Positions 12,571 through 19,802 of a DNA stretch of 23,022 nucleotides are shown in pieces. The notes under the pieces are model-generated. The model worked only from the letters and a program-made list of their open reading frames with translations. It was not told the DNA's origin and did not search any database. Source of the DNA: a virus. Positions within the stretch are counted from its first letter, which is position 1, and every line of letters begins with the position of its first letter. The DNA lies in IMG/VR virus record IMGVR_UViG_3300024999_000415, positions 1 to 23,022 of that record; one strand, written 5' to 3'. The position numbers and the translations under genes are program-made.

Positions 12571-13761
12571 TTACTCAACATTCTTTATACAAATATATAT
12601 TTTTCCATCCCTATACTCCTCGACATCTTTATTTCTTTCAATAACTGTTTTATCTACTATATTATCGTTTTCTCCATAGAACTTGGTGAGAATGGTATCA
12701 GTAGCACTTTTCTCTAAATTATTTACATCAAATGCTTTCTTACAATCAAATTTATAAAGCAACATGATTGGTTTATCCCAATCTACATTTAATTCTTCTT
12801 TTGGAATTAAGCAATCATTAGGAAATTCTTGTAACCACTTTTTATATTGATATGTTTTTACAGTAATATCTTTCCCTGTATAATCATTTTTAACTGTTTC
12901 ATATAGAGAATTGTTCGATAAACCATGTACTGGAATGCACATATAATCATCAATAGATGGACACATGCTTGATATTTTATTCTCTAACTTAAACAACTCT
13001 TCATTTTTCTCATTAATCATTTTTACTTGATTGTTAATTACCCTTGTCTTCTGCGACATTTTACCACCACTAATTCTTGCTCTTAACTCATCTCTATCTT
13101 CTTTTATAATCTTAATCAAATCATCACATATTGTAATTAATGCAATATGTTTTGAGTCACCACTATAGATATCTATTCTATCTTTTAATCCTTGTTCAAT
13201 ATTTTTCATTACTTTTATTCTGAAATCTGTATCTCTGACCTTATATCTATAAAATTCCTTTACATCTTGGTACATAGTATGTATCTGTTCAATGTTTTCT
13301 GTTTTGAAAGTATATTTTAATTTAGGCAATGAATATTTAGTAAGTTTATCCACTTGAATTTCAGAAGCACCATCCTTAATATACCCACCATTTTGTCTAA
13401 TAGAGGGAAGGACTTCTGTAGTAACCCACTTTCTAAATATTCTTGCGTGTTTAGCTTTACTTTCCAAACAAAAATCATAAAAATCTTCTTCGTTAATATA
13501 TGTATTCTCAAAATCAATCGTTTTTGTGATTATATATTTCGTGTCACTTAGTGACACTCCTTTTATATCAAGTGTTTCACAGATATTTTCAATTTTATCT
13601 TTTCTGAGATGTAATTTACCATCACTATTCTTTTTGGTATATCCTAAACAAAAACAAACATCACTCAAATTAAAGGTATCCACTCCATTGATTTTTGTAA
13701 TTCTTAAATCTCCAAATTGCTCATTATTAAATACTGTTAAATTATTATTATTTTCCATCAT
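12571..13761 (-). CDS. Bro-N (antirepressor-type) protein fused to a RusA-like domain
   Basis: 396 aa; AGAAGGAATAATAA precedes the ATG pair at 13761. Residues 8-128 form a Bro-N domain (FGDLRITKINGVDTFNLSDV, then FRKWVTTEVLPSIRQNGGY), a DNA-binding module of phage antirepressors. A helical linker with a likely coiled coil (235-265) follows. Residues 272-396 resemble a RusA-type Holliday junction resolvase: IPVHGLSNNSLYE, TYQYKKWLQ, then KAFDVNNLEKSATD (Asp345, Asn347, Asp355), NIVDKTVI (Asp370) and a terminal GKIYICIKN strand. The usual DxDN is DxNN here, so the second metal-binding Asp is replaced. The protein may bind branched DNA or act as a regulator with an inactive nuclease fold. Bro-N is confident; RusA-like is inference. 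Confidence 0.7.
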   Translation of the reverse strand: MMENNNNLTVFNNEQFGDLRITKINGVDTFNLSDVCFCLGYTKKNSDGKLHLRKDKIENICETLDIKGVSLSDTKYIITKTIDFENTYINEEDFYDFCLESKAKHARIFRKWVTTEVLPSIRQNGGYIKDGASEIQVDKLTKYSLPKLKYTFKTENIEQIHTMYQDVKEFYRYKVRDTDFRIKVMKNIEQGLKDRIDIYSGDSKHIALITICDDLIKIIKEDRDELRARISGGKMSQKTRVINNQVKMINEKNEELFKLENKISSMCPSIDDYMCIPVHGLSNNSLYETVKNDYTGKDITVKTYQYKKWLQEFPNDCLIPKEELNVDWDKPIMLLYKFDCKKAFDVNNLEKSATDTILTKFYGENDNIVDKTVIERNKDVEEYRDGKIYICIKNVE

Positions 13762-13803
13762 TTATTATTCCTTCTTTCTTTTAATTATTTATTAAATTTA
13801 CTA

Positions 13804-14019
13804 TTAATTGTTATTGCTATTAAAAACATCTTTGTTTCTACTATGATCAAGCCAAATTTTATAAACATCCGCCGTATCTTCCCTATTAAACTTGTGCCAC
13901 ATCTTTTTTGTTACATAGTGAATTCCAACATCCTTGACTACCTTTCCATGTGATATATACAGTTGAGTTTGCAATAAGTTATAAACATAAACATACTTAT
14001 CCTTTGTATCAATTTCCAT
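13804..14019 (-). CDS. Unrecognised small protein (71 aa)
   Basis: 71 aa from the ATG at 14019; AAAGGAGGTGAGAGG lies just before it, and the longer TTG frame from 14037 would encode that ribosome binding site. The product is rich in Tyr, Lys and Asp with a YVYVYNLLQTQLYISHGK strand-like start and a C-terminal SNNN tail. No motif recognised. It is the first gene after the lysis-module terminator and precedes the Bro-N gene by 42 nt, so the two are probably co-transcribed. Confidence 0.7.
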   Translation of the reverse strand: MEIDTKDKYVYVYNLLQTQLYISHGKVVKDVGIHYVTKKMWHKFNREDTADVYKIWLDHSRNKDVFNSNNN

Positions 14020-14059
14020 CCTCTCACCTCCTTTCAATAAATTTAAATCTGGACATAGT

Positions 14060-14093
14060 AAAAGAGAGATTATCCAAAAATGGACAATCCCTC
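14060..14093 (-). terminator. Terminator at the end of the lysis module
   Basis: In minus-strand RNA GAGGGATTGTCCA (14093-14081) pairs with TGGATAATCTCTC (14076-14064) over 13 bp with two G-U pairs and a UUUU loop, followed by TTTTACT. The G-U pattern shows the minus-strand RNA is the functional one. Confidence 0.7.
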
Positions 14094-14104
14094 AAACCCT
14101 ACTG

Positions 14105-14275
14105 TTACACACTTTTACTTTTCTTGACTTCCATTAAAATTAGCATTTGATCCCAATTTATCACTCTAAAAACCCAATCATACCAACACTTTACGGCCCA
14201 CAATAAATTGATTCGCACAGAAATGGGTCTAGAATCAATTAGATTAGCTAATGTGATGGGGATTGTACCACTCAA
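14105..14275 (-). CDS. Small W-rich ORF, 56 aa, TTG start
   Basis: Read from the TTG at 14275, with AAAGG 10 nt upstream: it begins MSGTIPITLANLIDSRPISV and continues with INLLWAVKCWYDWVFRVINW and a basic end (KKSKSV). The length, Trp content and position, between the holin and a terminator that starts 12 nt after its stop, support a real gene. There is no ATG start, and the frame is open upstream to just beyond the holin stop, so a decayed longer gene is possible. It could be a small lysis-associated or membrane-peripheral protein. Function unknown. Confidence 0.5.
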   Translation of the reverse strand: MSGTIPITLANLIDSRPISVRINLLWAVKCWYDWVFRVINWDQMLILMEVKKSKSV

Positions 14276-14313
14276 TAAACTGATGCCTTTAAATAGGCTT
14301 CTAATTTGTTAAA

Positions 14314-14685
14314 TTATTGGTTATCTTCTTCTTTTGTTTCATTATTTCCATCAATTTTAAATTTTCCACTTATAAAACTAGATAATTTAACTAATACTTC
14401 CTTTCCATAATATAAATAACCGGACATCATAAGTAGATAAGTTGCATTTGATAAATTTATTTCTTTTCCATCTACACTAATTAGAAGTATGTTTGGATTC
14501 AACTGTCCTATGAAACAAACACAAACGAAAGAAATTGACACTATAAATCCTTTGAAAATTCCCTGCCATAACTTTGTTTTGTCAAATTGTTTTTGGAAGA
14601 GCGAATTTACTGAACCTAATAGGATATTCAAAATTATTAAACCTAACAAACTACCACCAAGCAATAAAGTATTTTGGTCAATCAT
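14314..14685 (-). CDS. Phage holin
   Basis: 123 aa with a TTAAGGAGAATG ribosome binding region. The N-terminal transmembrane segment is about 6-28 (LLLGGSLLGLIILNILLG), then a short amphipathic stretch KQFDKTKLWQGIFKG, a second segment about 44-64 and a weaker third about 80-97, followed by a charged C-terminal tail (NNETKEEDNQ). This topology and the FDxxKxxxGIxKG-like loop fit holins of Gram-positive phages. It sits in the lysis module with an XhlA-like protein and the endolysin. It would form membrane lesions that release or activate the endolysin. The exact holin class is not certain. Confidence 0.8.
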   Translation of the reverse strand: MIDQNTLLLGGSLLGLIILNILLGSVNSLFQKQFDKTKLWQGIFKGFIVSISFVCVCFIGQLNPNILLISVDGKEINLSNATYLLMMSGYLYYGKEVLVKLSSFISGKFKIDGNNETKEEDNQ

Positions 14686-14718
14686 TTAAATCATTCTCCT
14701 TAAATTTATTTATTTTAA

Positions 14719-15168
14719 TTACATAATTGCAGGAATAGTTACTCCATACTTTGCCATGAACATTCCAGCAAGGCAAGCTCCAAAAATAGCCAATACCTTA
14801 ATAATTATATCTTTCTTGTTATTATCCTTTGTTTTAATTACCTCAGTATCTTTAATATTTTCTGACTTAGTGATTTCTGTCTCTTTAATATCTTTTGATT
14901 TAATTATTTCTGTATTATTGTTACTAGTGTTTAAAACGAGTTGTGTCATTAAATTAGTCATCGAACTTGTTGTCTGTAGATAATTGTTCTCAAAACGAAC
15001 CAAAGTACCTTTAATGTCTTTAACTTGTTCTTCTAATCCAAACATTTTTTCTTTAGTTGTGGCAGTGTCAATCTCTAATTTAATAATCCTGTTTCCATGA
15101 TCGTCTAATATTTCCTTAACTTCATTATCATCCAAACTCATTTCTAACACCTCTTTCGCAATTGACAT
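14719..15168 (-). CDS. XhlA-like tail-anchored lysis protein
   Basis: 149 aa; AAGGAGGGC lies 10 nt before the ATG. Residues about 14-68 are a coiled coil (GNRIIKLEIDTATTKEKMFG onward). An imperfect repeated Lys/Glu/Ile-Thr segment (SKDIKETEITKSENIKDTEV) spans about 90-118, and one transmembrane segment near the C-terminus (IIIKVLAIFGACLAGMFMAKYG) anchors it. This is the plan of XhlA/haemolysin-type proteins that act with holin and endolysin in phage and PBSX-like lysis modules, although this one is longer because of the repeat-rich linker. The leader upstream carries an anti-Shine-Dalgarno hairpin. Confidence 0.75.
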   Translation of the reverse strand: MSIAKEVLEMSLDDNEVKEILDDHGNRIIKLEIDTATTKEKMFGLEEQVKDIKGTLVRFENNYLQTTSSMTNLMTQLVLNTSNNNTEIIKSKDIKETEITKSENIKDTEVIKTKDNNKKDIIIKVLAIFGACLAGMFMAKYGVTIPAIM

Positions 15169-15174
15169 TTGACT

Positions 15175-15276
15175 TTGCCCTCCTTTTTATGATATATTGT
15201 GTGTAAGACTACTTCACTCACAATGTCGTAGTCTAGGCAGATAAAAACTGAGGGCAATTCAGCAAAATTATCTGCC
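15175..15276 (-). promoter_or_regulatory. Structured leader with anti-SD loop before the XhlA-like gene
   Basis: In minus-strand RNA the stem GGCAGATAA/TTATCTGCC (15276-15268 with 15244-15236) encloses an inner CTGA/TCAG pair whose loop reads TTGCCCTC (15257-15250). That 8-mer is exactly complementary to GAGGGCAA (15182-15175), which contains the ribosome binding site of the XhlA-like gene. Between them lies a further AGACTAC/GTAGTCT hairpin (15206-15234) that would bring loop and ribosome binding site together. This suggests translational control by a loop-SD interaction; function is inferred. Confidence 0.6.
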
Positions 15277-15331
15277 ACCTATACATATGACTACTGAATA
15301 TATAAATAATAATTAATGAAACTTCCAGTTC

Positions 15332-15583
15332 CTATTTGCTTAAAAGGTAATTGTGGACTTTATTTGCCGTATCGTATTTATTACTACCACTCAAAATCAA
15401 CTCATTCTTATGTCCTGTTTTTGAACCTCCGACCACAATTAACTTCTTGCTATTCATAGCATCTTTAGGAACACTTTTATCTAGAGGTCTAATAAAAATA
15501 GCACAATTACCATTCTTTTCTGCTACATCAGTTCCACTCCAATAGTCCTCTTTTGAATATAAAAGTACACAAACATCTAACAT
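15332..15583 (-). CDS. Internal-start product: endolysin C-terminal domain
   Basis: Inside the endolysin gene AAGGAG (15597-15592) lies 8 nt before an in-frame ATG (15583-15581) exactly at the linker/C-terminal domain boundary. It would give an 83-aa free cell-wall-binding domain (MLDVCVLLYSKEDYW onward). The same device is known in CTP1L and CD27L, where the separately translated domain oligomerises with the full enzyme and controls its activity. Here it is predicted from sequence only. Confidence 0.7.
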   Translation of the reverse strand: MLDVCVLLYSKEDYWSGTDVAEKNGNCAIFIRPLDKSVPKDAMNSKKLIVVGGSKTGHKNELILSGSNKYDTANKVHNYLLSK

Positions 15584-16177
15584 ATCATTCTCTCCTTGAT
15601 TATTATTTTGTTCCTTAAATTCTATACCCAAGAAATTACAAATTCCTTTTGCTATAGCACTAGAAACTTTGTCATCCCATACAGAATCTTTCATTAATGC
15701 TTCTTCTTTAGGATTAGAAATAAATCCAATTTCAGTTAATATAGCAGGACAATCAGTCTCGCGTAAAACATGATAATTTTCTGATTTTAAACCTCTATTA
15801 TACAAACCAGTGGCAGGAATGAGTTCCTTATGTACTTTTTCTGCCAACATTCTTCCTTTTCCTGTTGATGCTAGTGAAAAAGTTTCTACTCCATGAGAAT
15901 CTGCTGAGAAAGAATTACAGTGTATGCTAATAAAATAGTCACTTTTCCACGCATTACTTTTATTTGTGACATCCCATAAATCACCATCTTGAATTACCAA
16001 TGTTTCAATTCCGTTGAATTTTAGTTTTGTAGATACTAAATCTGTAATTTCTTTTGTCTCAATGTATTCTTGATATCCTGATGGGCCAATTGCTCCTGGA
16101 TCAATTCCATTTGAACTTGAATTTCCTATTCCTTTATTACCATGACCAGCATTTATTGCAATTTTATATTTTCTCAT
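15332..16177 (-). CDS. Endolysin: N-acetylmuramoyl-L-alanine amidase (Amidase_3)
   Basis: 281 aa from the ATG at 16177 (AGAAGGTG about 10 nt upstream; the GTG at 16189 overlaps this ribosome binding site). The Amidase_3 zinc site is complete: His12 in NAGHG, Glu40 in YIETK, His86 in SIHCNS and catalytic Glu149 in LTEIGF. The enzyme cleaves the amide bond between N-acetylmuramic acid and L-Ala. A Gln/Asn linker (188-197) leads to a C-terminal domain (about 199-281: LDVCVLLYSKEDYW, KKLIVVGG, LSGSNKYDTANKV) resembling those of the clostridial phage endolysins CD27L and CTP1L. There is no signal peptide, so release depends on the holin. An internal start precedes the C-terminal domain. Confidence 0.93.
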   Translation of the reverse strand: MRKYKIAINAGHGNKGIGNSSSNGIDPGAIGPSGYQEYIETKEITDLVSTKLKFNGIETLVIQDGDLWDVTNKSNAWKSDYFISIHCNSFSADSHGVETFSLASTGKGRMLAEKVHKELIPATGLYNRGLKSENYHVLRETDCPAILTEIGFISNPKEEALMKDSVWDDKVSSAIAKGICNFLGIEFKEQNNNQGENDMLDVCVLLYSKEDYWSGTDVAEKNGNCAIFIRPLDKSVPKDAMNSKKLIVVGGSKTGHKNELILSGSNKYDTANKVHNYLLSK

Positions 16178-16206
16178 ACATGTTTTCACCTTCTTGAATA
16201 TATTTT

Positions 16207-17277
16207 TTAATAATACACAACAAAATTATTTATTCCCATATCATTAATTCTTTTAGATTCTTTTCTGCCATTTGATTCAATTGAGTAACATCCTAATTGA
16301 ATTTTCCATAAATTATTAATACAAATTAAATATGTCTCTAATCCTAATATTTTTAATCGAATTTGTTCAGTTAAAGCATTATTTTTCACTGAGAAACTAC
16401 CACATTGTATTCTCCAATACTTTTTAACTTCTGGAATAGGAGTTAAAATAGGAGGATTAATAACTATTGGTTTTTCTTTAAGCAAAGTCTTTTCTAATTC
16501 TTCTAAATTGGGCAAAACAAATAAACCATAACCTGACTTATTATCTCGCCCTACATCTTCAATATCAACACAATTATTTTTTACAAATTGCATTGTTTCT
16601 TCTGGAGTTAATTTTGACAATCCATTTTTCTTTCTCCAATCAGCATATAAAGCTAATAATCCTACTGCAACAGGACTTGCGAAACTCGTGCCTGATGGAG
16701 ACCAAATCATACCATCAGAATTTCTTATATATGTATGACTTGGGCAAGTTGCAATTATCATTGACCCTTTATTACTATAAGAATCCACAGAAGTGCCTAC
16801 TCTATTTGTGGCTCCTATCGCAATAGTAAAAGGATATTGTGCAGGATAACTTATATGATCTGTAAAAGAGTCATTTCCACTAGCAGCACAGATTACTAAA
16901 TTTAACTCTTGATATTTTAAATAGTCATCAGTTGGCATACCATTTATACCTGCCAAAGAAATATTCACAATATCAATTTTATCTTTGTTATTTTTAATCC
17001 ATTCAAATACTGCATCTTTGTTTCTTGTATTATCAAAATATAGTATTTTAGTTGATGGAGATATTTCGTGAAGAGTTTGTGCTACATTTGTTGGATGACC
17101 AGATTCAATAGCATTTCCAAATACATCAGTATAATATAAATTCATAAATGGGAGAGATTTACCTTTTGAACTGTCTAAAATTATGACTGTAGTATTTTCG
17201 CCTGTTATGTTTTTCTCATGCCATTGTGTAACATTTAATAATTTGCGAATTGAATTATTTTCTTTAAGAATTGTCAT
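16207..17277 (-). CDS. Subtilisin-like (S8) serine protease with C-terminal SPOR domain
   Basis: 356 aa; GGAGGTG lies upstream of the ATG with a longish 11-12 nt spacer. The subtilase triad is visible: Asp35 in VIILDSS, His61 in GHPTNVA (variant of HGTHVA) and Ser198 in GTSFASP, with the oxyanion Asn135 in AASGND. After a Pro-rich linker (267-284), residues 287-355 match a SPOR peptidoglycan-binding domain with two halves (YWRIQCGSFSVKNNA and LWKIQLGCYSIES). No signal peptide or propeptide is apparent. It sits directly upstream of the endolysin (gap under 30 nt), so it may be a second lysis enzyme, a processor of lysis or tail proteins, or a virion-associated protease. The SPOR domain targets it to denuded glycan strands in known proteins. 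Confidence 0.85.
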   Translation of the reverse strand: MTILKENNSIRKLLNVTQWHEKNITGENTTVIILDSSKGKSLPFMNLYYTDVFGNAIESGHPTNVAQTLHEISPSTKILYFDNTRNKDAVFEWIKNNKDKIDIVNISLAGINGMPTDDYLKYQELNLVICAASGNDSFTDHISYPAQYPFTIAIGATNRVGTSVDSYSNKGSMIIATCPSHTYIRNSDGMIWSPSGTSFASPVAVGLLALYADWRKKNGLSKLTPEETMQFVKNNCVDIEDVGRDNKSGYGLFVLPNLEELEKTLLKEKPIVINPPILTPIPEVKKYWRIQCGSFSVKNNALTEQIRLKILGLETYLICINNLWKIQLGCYSIESNGRKESKRINDMGINNFVVYY

Positions 17278-17315
17278 TAATTATTTTTCACCTCCAATGC
17301 AAAATCACAATGAAC

Positions 17316-17359
17316 ATAAATAAATAAAATGAGAAATAACATAAAGCAACTTCTCATTT
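17316..17359 (-). terminator. Terminator after the small membrane protein gene
   Basis: AAATGAGAA (17327-17335) and TTCTCATTT (17351-17359) form a 9-bp stem. On the minus strand TTTTATTTATTT follows. It lies between the 57-aa gene and the S8 protease, which therefore may be read through or have its own weak promoter; I see no convincing one. Confidence 0.6.
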
Positions 17360-17395
17360 CATCTCATCATAATTTCATCATCATCATAATAATCG

Positions 17396-17569
17396 TTAAT
17401 TCTCTTTTAATTTCCTCTTGTTTTCCTTTCTCTCATTCCATTTCCTAAAATACTCCATTTGTTCTTTATCATCATTTTCTTGATTTTCTTGATTCATATG
17501 TCCTCCGCGATTAAACAATAGAAATATAATTACAACCAAAATATAGCCAAACAAGCATAAGTAAAGCAT
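17396..17569 (-). CDS. Small single-span membrane protein, 57 aa
   Basis: Starts MLYLCLFGYILVVIIFLLFN at the ATG 17569 with AAGGAAGTG upstream. One N-terminal transmembrane segment (about 2-19) is followed by RGGH and a highly charged, helical cytoplasmic tail (DDKEQMEYFRKWNERKENKR). An N-out/C-in orientation is likely from the charge distribution. Its position between the tail module and the S8/endolysin genes makes a lysis accessory or small holin-like role plausible. No family recognised. Confidence 0.7.
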   Translation of the reverse strand: MLYLCLFGYILVVIIFLLFNRGGHMNQENQENDDKEQMEYFRKWNERKENKRKLKEN

Positions 17570-17663
17570 TATAAATCACTTCCTTATTAGTTATACGATT
17601 TGGGAGGAAGAATTGTGTGGGTTTAATATCCTAGCAAATCAAGTATTAAGGGATAATGTAAAT

Positions 17664-17700
17664 AAAAACGAGTGTAATAATTTAACTTACACTCGTTTTT
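17664..17700. terminator. Strong bidirectional terminator after the tail module
   Basis: A perfect 14-bp stem, AAAAACGAGTGTAA (17664-17677) and TTACACTCGTTTTT (17687-17700), with T tracts on both strands. It closes the tail-fibre transcript. Of the 17570-17745 gap, the remainder shows only a weak TAGGAT-type -10 near 17625. Confidence 0.9.
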
Positions 17701-17745
17701 ATTAATCTTATTTATGTCGCATAATGCTGTCTACTACGACATTAA

Positions 17746-18909
17746 TTAAGTCTCTAGGATATGTCTTAGTATCCCCTTTGCTTGATCCGCGTGACCTTTA
17801 TTAGTAGGATGAGCCGTATCGGCCATTAGCCCCAGTGAATTAGCGGTAGTATAATTCTGCCACCTATCATACATGGACAGAAAAGCACAGTTATATTGTT
17901 TGGCTAATTCTATTAATGTCATTTCATAATTTTTCTGTGGTATAACACCAACGTCATTTCTTTGGTTAGAACTAATAAGCAAGATACTGCCGTATGGCTG
18001 TGCTTTTTGAATAATTAATTCTGCTCGTGATTTATATGTCGCTAAAGCGGTTTGCGTATAATAATCGTTTACTGTGTATGCCAATATAGTTAGGTCAGGG
18101 TTTATAGGCACAATAAAGTCTTTTTTATAACTATAAGCTATATCACCTATAACTCCACCCGATTTTGCTACATTATGCACTCTACAACCAATTGTACCAA
18201 TATTAGCAGAGACACCTAATAAATAAACATAACCAGATACAGGAGCCGTTATAACTATGGTATGTGTACCATTGCTCAAGGCAGTAACATTGTGCTTTTC
18301 AGTGACATTTAATGTTGTTGGTGTAATTTGTACAGGATCTTCTGCATCGACTTGAACTGTAAAGGTGCCTCTATTGCTTGCACCCTGTACATAAATATCA
18401 AAATTATCACCATCTAATGTAACACTGCAGGTGTTCCCAGTTCCTGTTGCATATTTACAACTTCCGTGAGGCCCCAATTCCGTTAGTGCTACCCATGTAC
18501 CAACAAAAGAAAAATCACTTTTAAGTAAGTGGTAAAATCCCTTACCACCATCGCCATAGATTGACTGTAGTTTAGTTTTAATTAATGCTACATAACCCTC
18601 CGTGTCTCTATTTGTTGCGTTGTAACCTTCCGAAATCGAGTCTCCTAGAATAAGCACATTTAATAACTCATTACTTGAATTTACTCTCCATTTCCTTAAG
18701 CCTTCATCGATATTAAAGCCATATCCATTTTTTTGATACATCGCATTCTCAGCCTTATTGTTATCAAAGGCTGATTTGATTTCTTGCAATGCACCTTCTA
18801 CATCCGTCGCATTTATAATGTTTCCATTATCAATTAGAGTTACCTTGTTTGCGCTTGCCCCTACTTCTTGCCATGCTGTACCATCCCAATATTTATTTTT
18901 TGCTACCAT
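17746..18909 (-). CDS. Tail fibre/tip protein with SGNH hydrolase domain
   Basis: 387 aa; GAGGAGG lies 8 nt before the ATG, within the last codons of the upstream endonuclease (TAATG overlap). Residues 1-50 are a typical fibre attachment segment (YWDGTAWQEV, then NATDVEGALQEIKSAF). Residues 84-387 are an SGNH/GDSL hydrolase: LILGDSIS with Ser91, an AKSGG block near 248-252, TVND with Asn281 and DTAHPTNKGH with Asp364/His367. A beta-sandwich-like insert lies at about 140-235. The likely role is deacetylation or de-esterification of a cell-surface polysaccharide during adsorption. The gene is visibly GC-richer, with different codon use from its neighbours, suggesting recent acquisition. Confidence 0.88.
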   Translation of the reverse strand: MVAKNKYWDGTAWQEVGASANKVTLIDNGNIINATDVEGALQEIKSAFDNNKAENAMYQKNGYGFNIDEGLRKWRVNSSNELLNVLILGDSISEGYNATNRDTEGYVALIKTKLQSIYGDGGKGFYHLLKSDFSFVGTWVALTELGPHGSCKYATGTGNTCSVTLDGDNFDIYVQGASNRGTFTVQVDAEDPVQITPTTLNVTEKHNVTALSNGTHTIVITAPVSGYVYLLGVSANIGTIGCRVHNVAKSGGVIGDIAYSYKKDFIVPINPDLTILAYTVNDYYTQTALATYKSRAELIIQKAQPYGSILLISSNQRNDVGVIPQKNYEMTLIELAKQYNCAFLSMYDRWQNYTTANSLGLMADTAHPTNKGHADQAKGILRHILET

Positions 18910-19721
18910 TATACTTCCTCCTCTACTATTAATTGTTTAAGATTATCTGGAATATCTTTTAAATAATAAAATTTATAATTACCTGCACGACTTCTTTTAT
19001 TATTTAAACAATTACTTATACTACCTTTTGCAACTTTTAAATCTTTTGAACATGTTGTCTGGTTGCTGTATTTATTTATGAAATTATCATCTGTATCAAA
19101 AACATAAAACTGTTTATAATTAACATGACTCAATTTATCCAATAATTTCTCTTGAGTAAACTCATCCTTAAATATCAATATTCTTTTCTTAACTGATATT
19201 TTTCCTATTTTATTATGTAATGCATCGTTTACAGATTGAACACAACATCCAATCTCTTGAGCAAAAACATTTTGCATAATTCTCTCACCCAATAAATTAC
19301 CATCCAAATCAAACACAAGAAATTCTTTACCTCCGTGTGCTATACTATGTTTCATTTTCTGATCATCACTTTGTTTAATTCCAGCATTGACAGAATCTCC
19401 ACCAAAGGTTACGTTATAACCATCACCTTTGTAAGAGTCATAAAATCCAATCCAATACATCTCTTTTTCGTTTAATTCTTCTTTCGTTTCTGATTCATCA
19501 ATTATTTCCCACGTAAAATTATCCTCGCCATACTTCCTGATTGCTCTGTGAAAATATAGAGAACTTTGACTTCCAAATGCGTTTGATATATGTCCTGCTT
19601 TCCTCGTATCTAATCCTTGAATTGTTTGACCGATATAAATTAATCCATTTTCAATATTAGTTGCTTTATAAATTATTCCATACAATATATAATCACTGTT
19701 CCTTTCATTCTCTAATTTCAA
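18909..19721 (-). CDS. GIY-YIG homing endonuclease with two NUMOD1-like modules
   Basis: 270 aa in the longest frame from TTG 19721. An alternative TTG at 19685 would start LYGIIYKATN, the usual beginning of this family, but neither has a well-spaced ribosome binding site, so the start is uncertain. The nuclease core has GIIY (15-18), YIGQ (29-32), Arg40, the KYGEDNF segment, a Glu in LNEKEMYWI and GYNVTFGGDS. Two DNA-binding repeats follow (about 134-185 and 205-253), each a strand pair plus helix as in NUMOD1. The gene lies between a terminator and the SGNH fibre gene, with its stop overlapping the fibre start. It therefore separates two tail genes and probably homes into the tail locus. 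Confidence 0.85.
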   Translation of the reverse strand: MKLENERNSDYILYGIIYKATNIENGLIYIGQTIQGLDTRKAGHISNAFGSQSSLYFHRAIRKYGEDNFTWEIIDESETKEELNEKEMYWIGFYDSYKGDGYNVTFGGDSVNAGIKQSDDQKMKHSIAHGGKEFLVFDLDGNLLGERIMQNVFAQEIGCCVQSVNDALHNKIGKISVKKRILIFKDEFTQEKLLDKLSHVNYKQFYVFDTDDNFINKYSNQTTCSKDLKVAKGSISNCLNNKRSRAGNYKFYYLKDIPDNLKQLIVEEEV

Positions 19722-19741
19722 AACTTCTTAAATTACACATC

Positions 19742-19768
19742 AAAAAAGACAGATAATTAAATCTGTCT
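19742..19768 (-). terminator. Intrinsic terminator between the 309-aa tail gene and the GIY-YIG gene
   Basis: AGACAGAT (19747-19754) and ATCTGTCT (19761-19768) form an 8-bp stem, followed on the minus strand by TTTTTT. It would uncouple the endonuclease and SGNH fibre genes from the upstream tail genes, yet no clear promoter follows it. Confidence 0.85.
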
Positions 19769-19802
19769 CCAAGCAAAAACTATTTTACCAATCACAACAT
19801 AT

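Noticed and set aside
12360-12717. Rightward 60-62 aa frames
   Set aside because: No ribosome binding site; they are shadows of the leftward 44-aa ORF and the Bro-N gene.
14206-14240. 9-bp inverted repeat AATTGATTC/GAATCAATT
   Set aside because: It lies inside the candidate 56-aa ORF and has no terminator or operator context.
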